6,520 nt of DNA from BOG-1184 sp964651515 (GTDB lineage Bacteria; Fibrobacterota; Chitinivibrionia; Chitinivibrionales; Chitinispirillaceae), in NCBI GenBank assembly GCA_964651515.1, contig CAZYYB010000142.1, positions 1 to 6,520 on the forward strand, written 5' to 3'. Positions within the stretch are counted from its first letter, which is position 1, and every line of letters begins with the position of its first letter. This document shows, piece after piece, positions 5,530 through 6,520 of the stretch. Under the pieces are notes generated by a model, which made no database searches, was not told where the DNA came from, and saw nothing but the letters and a program-made list of their open reading frames with translations. Both the position numbers and the translations under genes were made by a program.

Positions 5530-6384
5530 TCATGTATGAAACAGCCTCTTCGCCCCGATGCCGATGATCGACGACAGTCCGACGACGAGGGCGAAGACGG
5601 CGAGGGTTTCGAGGAGTACGGCGCGGTAGCGCAACCCCTTGACCACGGCCATGTAGAAGGTAAAAGCCGTGATGATGGTGAGCACCGCCCCTGCCCCGAG
5701 CGCGAGCGCCGCATAGCAGTTGGTAAGGAGCAGGTAGGGCAGCGCGATCATGAGCACTACGCTCAGGTAAATGCCACCGGCCCAGGCGATGGCCTTGACC
5801 GGATTTTTCCCGGTTTCGTGCGCTCCTTCCGCTTTCTGGGAAAGGTACTCCGAGGCCGACATGGCAAGCGTCGCGGCAAGCCCGCTTATCAGGATGGTCG
5901 ACCCGATGAGTCCCGCGTTGCCCATGGCAAAGGTCAGCCCCACCGCGATGCCGGAGAACTCCTGGATTGAGTTGTTGAGCGCCAGAACCATGGAGCCCAT
6001 ATAGGAGAGCCGTTCCTCGGTGATGAGCGCGATGAGCGCCTGCTCGTGGCTCGCCTCGTCCCGGATGATCTGGGCGATTTCGGGCATCGAGTCGCCGAAC
6101 TGGCTGTAGGCCTTTTCCGCGCGTTTTTCCCCGTTTTCCATGACCTTCATGCCGAAGGTCAGGCCGAATATCGCCGCGCAGAGCCGGTAGAAGTACACCT
6201 TCAGCCGATCGGGATGCGCCTCCTGATTGGTGTGTTTGAAAAACTGGCGGTAGTGGCCGAGCTCGTCGGCCGCAATTTGGTCGAGGATCTCCCGGTTTTT
6301 ACCGTTTGCCCGGCGTGCGTAGGCGAGGTAGACGGCATGCTCGGTGATTTCGTTGCGCTGGAAGGCGAGGAGCTGGTTATGCAT
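5530..6384 (-). CDS. Ferritin-like/VIT1 fusion membrane iron (Mn/Fe) transporter
   Basis: A 284-residue protein. Residues 1-125 form a rubrerythrin-like four-helix domain with metal-ligand patterns NEITEH (E12, E15, H16), DELGHY (E41, H44), MENGEK (E83, E86) and DEASHE (E110, H113, E114). Residues 129-278 form a VIT1/CCC1 domain with five predicted membrane helices (about 129-152, 156-178, 198-220, 224-248, 257-278). This architecture matches MbfA-type proteins, known in rhizobia to export iron under iron excess; the ferritin-like part probably senses or loads metal. M175 in AMSASEYLS aligns with the conserved VIT methionine. The aspartate usual in the first helix (NDA/SDG) is Asn138 here (LNNSIQE). 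The ATG at 6384 fits family N-termini, but no Shine-Dalgarno precedes it. Its role is probably iron efflux or detoxification at the inner membrane. Confidence 0.9.
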   Translation of the reverse strand: MHNQLLAFQRNEITEHAVYLAYARRANGKNREILDQIAADELGHYRQFFKHTNQEAHPDRLKVYFYRLCAAIFGLTFGMKVMENGEKRAEKAYSQFGDSMPEIAQIIRDEASHEQALIALITEERLSYMGSMVLALNNSIQEFSGIAVGLTFAMGNAGLIGSTILISGLAATLAMSASEYLSQKAEGAHETGKNPVKAIAWAGGIYLSVVLMIALPYLLLTNCYAALALGAGAVLTIITAFTFYMAVVKGLRYRAVLLETLAVFALVVGLSSIIGIGAKRLFHT

Positions 6385-6520
6385 GGGGTTAAAATAGATG
6401 GTTCTGGCCTTCCGGAGGTATTCCTCGGTTGGCTTTCTATAAAATCAAATTCTTTTTCCGGATGACCGAGCCGGGTCACCCCATTTTGCCCAAAAGGCAG
6501 TTATGAGAGCCAGCCCTGTC
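6385..6520 (-). other. Upstream region of the iron-transport gene
   Basis: No complete gene is seen. It contains the second repeat copy (6433-6499) and an AT-rich stretch with TATAGA (6436-6441) that could serve as a weak -10; no matching -35 was found. The frame of the downstream gene stays open for 20 codons above its ATG without any ATG, GTG or TTG. Confidence 0.4.
6433..6499 (-). repeat. Dispersed intergenic repeat, copy 2 (inverted)
   Basis: Reading on the minus strand from 6499, the first 40 bases match copy 1 (286-325) at 36 of 40 positions, including TGCCTTTTGG, CAAAATGGG, CCGGCTCGG and CATCC. The end lies 48 bases before the iron-transporter ATG. Here the repeat is upstream of a gene and in the same orientation as it, whereas copy 1 is downstream of carB and antisense to it. 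Confidence 0.7.

Noticed and set aside
5351..5533. Minus-strand 60-codon ORF overlapping the iron gene stop as ATGA
   Set aside because: The overlap is suggestive, but the peptide is low-complexity, lacks a ribosome site, and runs over the well-supported start of the 62-residue gene.
6201..6479. Minus-strand 92-codon ORF starting in repeat copy 2
   Set aside because: Most of it is an out-of-frame reading of the ferritin-like domain with serine/proline/threonine-rich noise.
286..6499. A composite transposon bounded by the inverted repeats
   Set aside because: The block contains core pyrimidine genes and no transposase, and no target-site duplication was seen outside the repeats.

Overview
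The window holds a pyrimidine-biosynthesis locus read entirely on the minus strand. Moving leftward, the order is: a membrane iron-transport gene (ferritin-like/VIT fusion), two tiny exported-protein genes, a run of very short ORFs, carA, carB, an AT-rich spacer, and the first 18 codons of pyrG at the left edge. CarA and CarB form glutamine-dependent carbamoyl-phosphate synthetase, which supplies carbamoyl phosphate for UMP and arginine. PyrG turns UTP into CTP, so carAB and pyrG belong to connected pathways. The iron gene has no evident metabolic link to them.

The coding DNA is moderately GC-rich with strong GC at third codon positions, which creates long spurious antisense ORFs. Shine-Dalgarno sites are recognisable, so the organism is bacterial. 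One tiny gene (5190-5378) pairs a signal peptide with a tail resembling a type IX secretion C-terminal sorting domain. This weakly suggests a didermal bacterium of the FCB/Fibrobacterota-like groups. CarA and CarB are too conserved to settle the phylum.

Region by region: 1-54 is the pyrG start. 55-357 is non-coding, with a candidate pyrG promoter and palindrome, a run of 11 C (11 G on the transcribed strand) between short direct repeats, two hairpins and one copy of a roughly 63-bp repeat. 358-3639 is carB. 3640-3685 is a spacer with a perfect 8-bp tandem repeat. 3686-4789 is carA, with a probable GTG start. 4786-4976 holds two very short ORFs (15 and 40 codons). They are arranged so that stops, ribosome sites and starts overlap from the preceding gene into carA. 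4974-5378 holds the two tiny exported-protein genes. 5379-5529 is a short spacer. 5530-6384 is the iron-transport gene. 6385-6520 carries the second, inverted copy of the repeat.

The observations most worth following are the intergenic repeat found inverted at both ends of the window, the compact chain of micro-ORFs leading into carA, and the miniature protein made of a signal peptide plus a sorting-domain-like tail. No mobile element, CRISPR array, tRNA or rRNA was seen.
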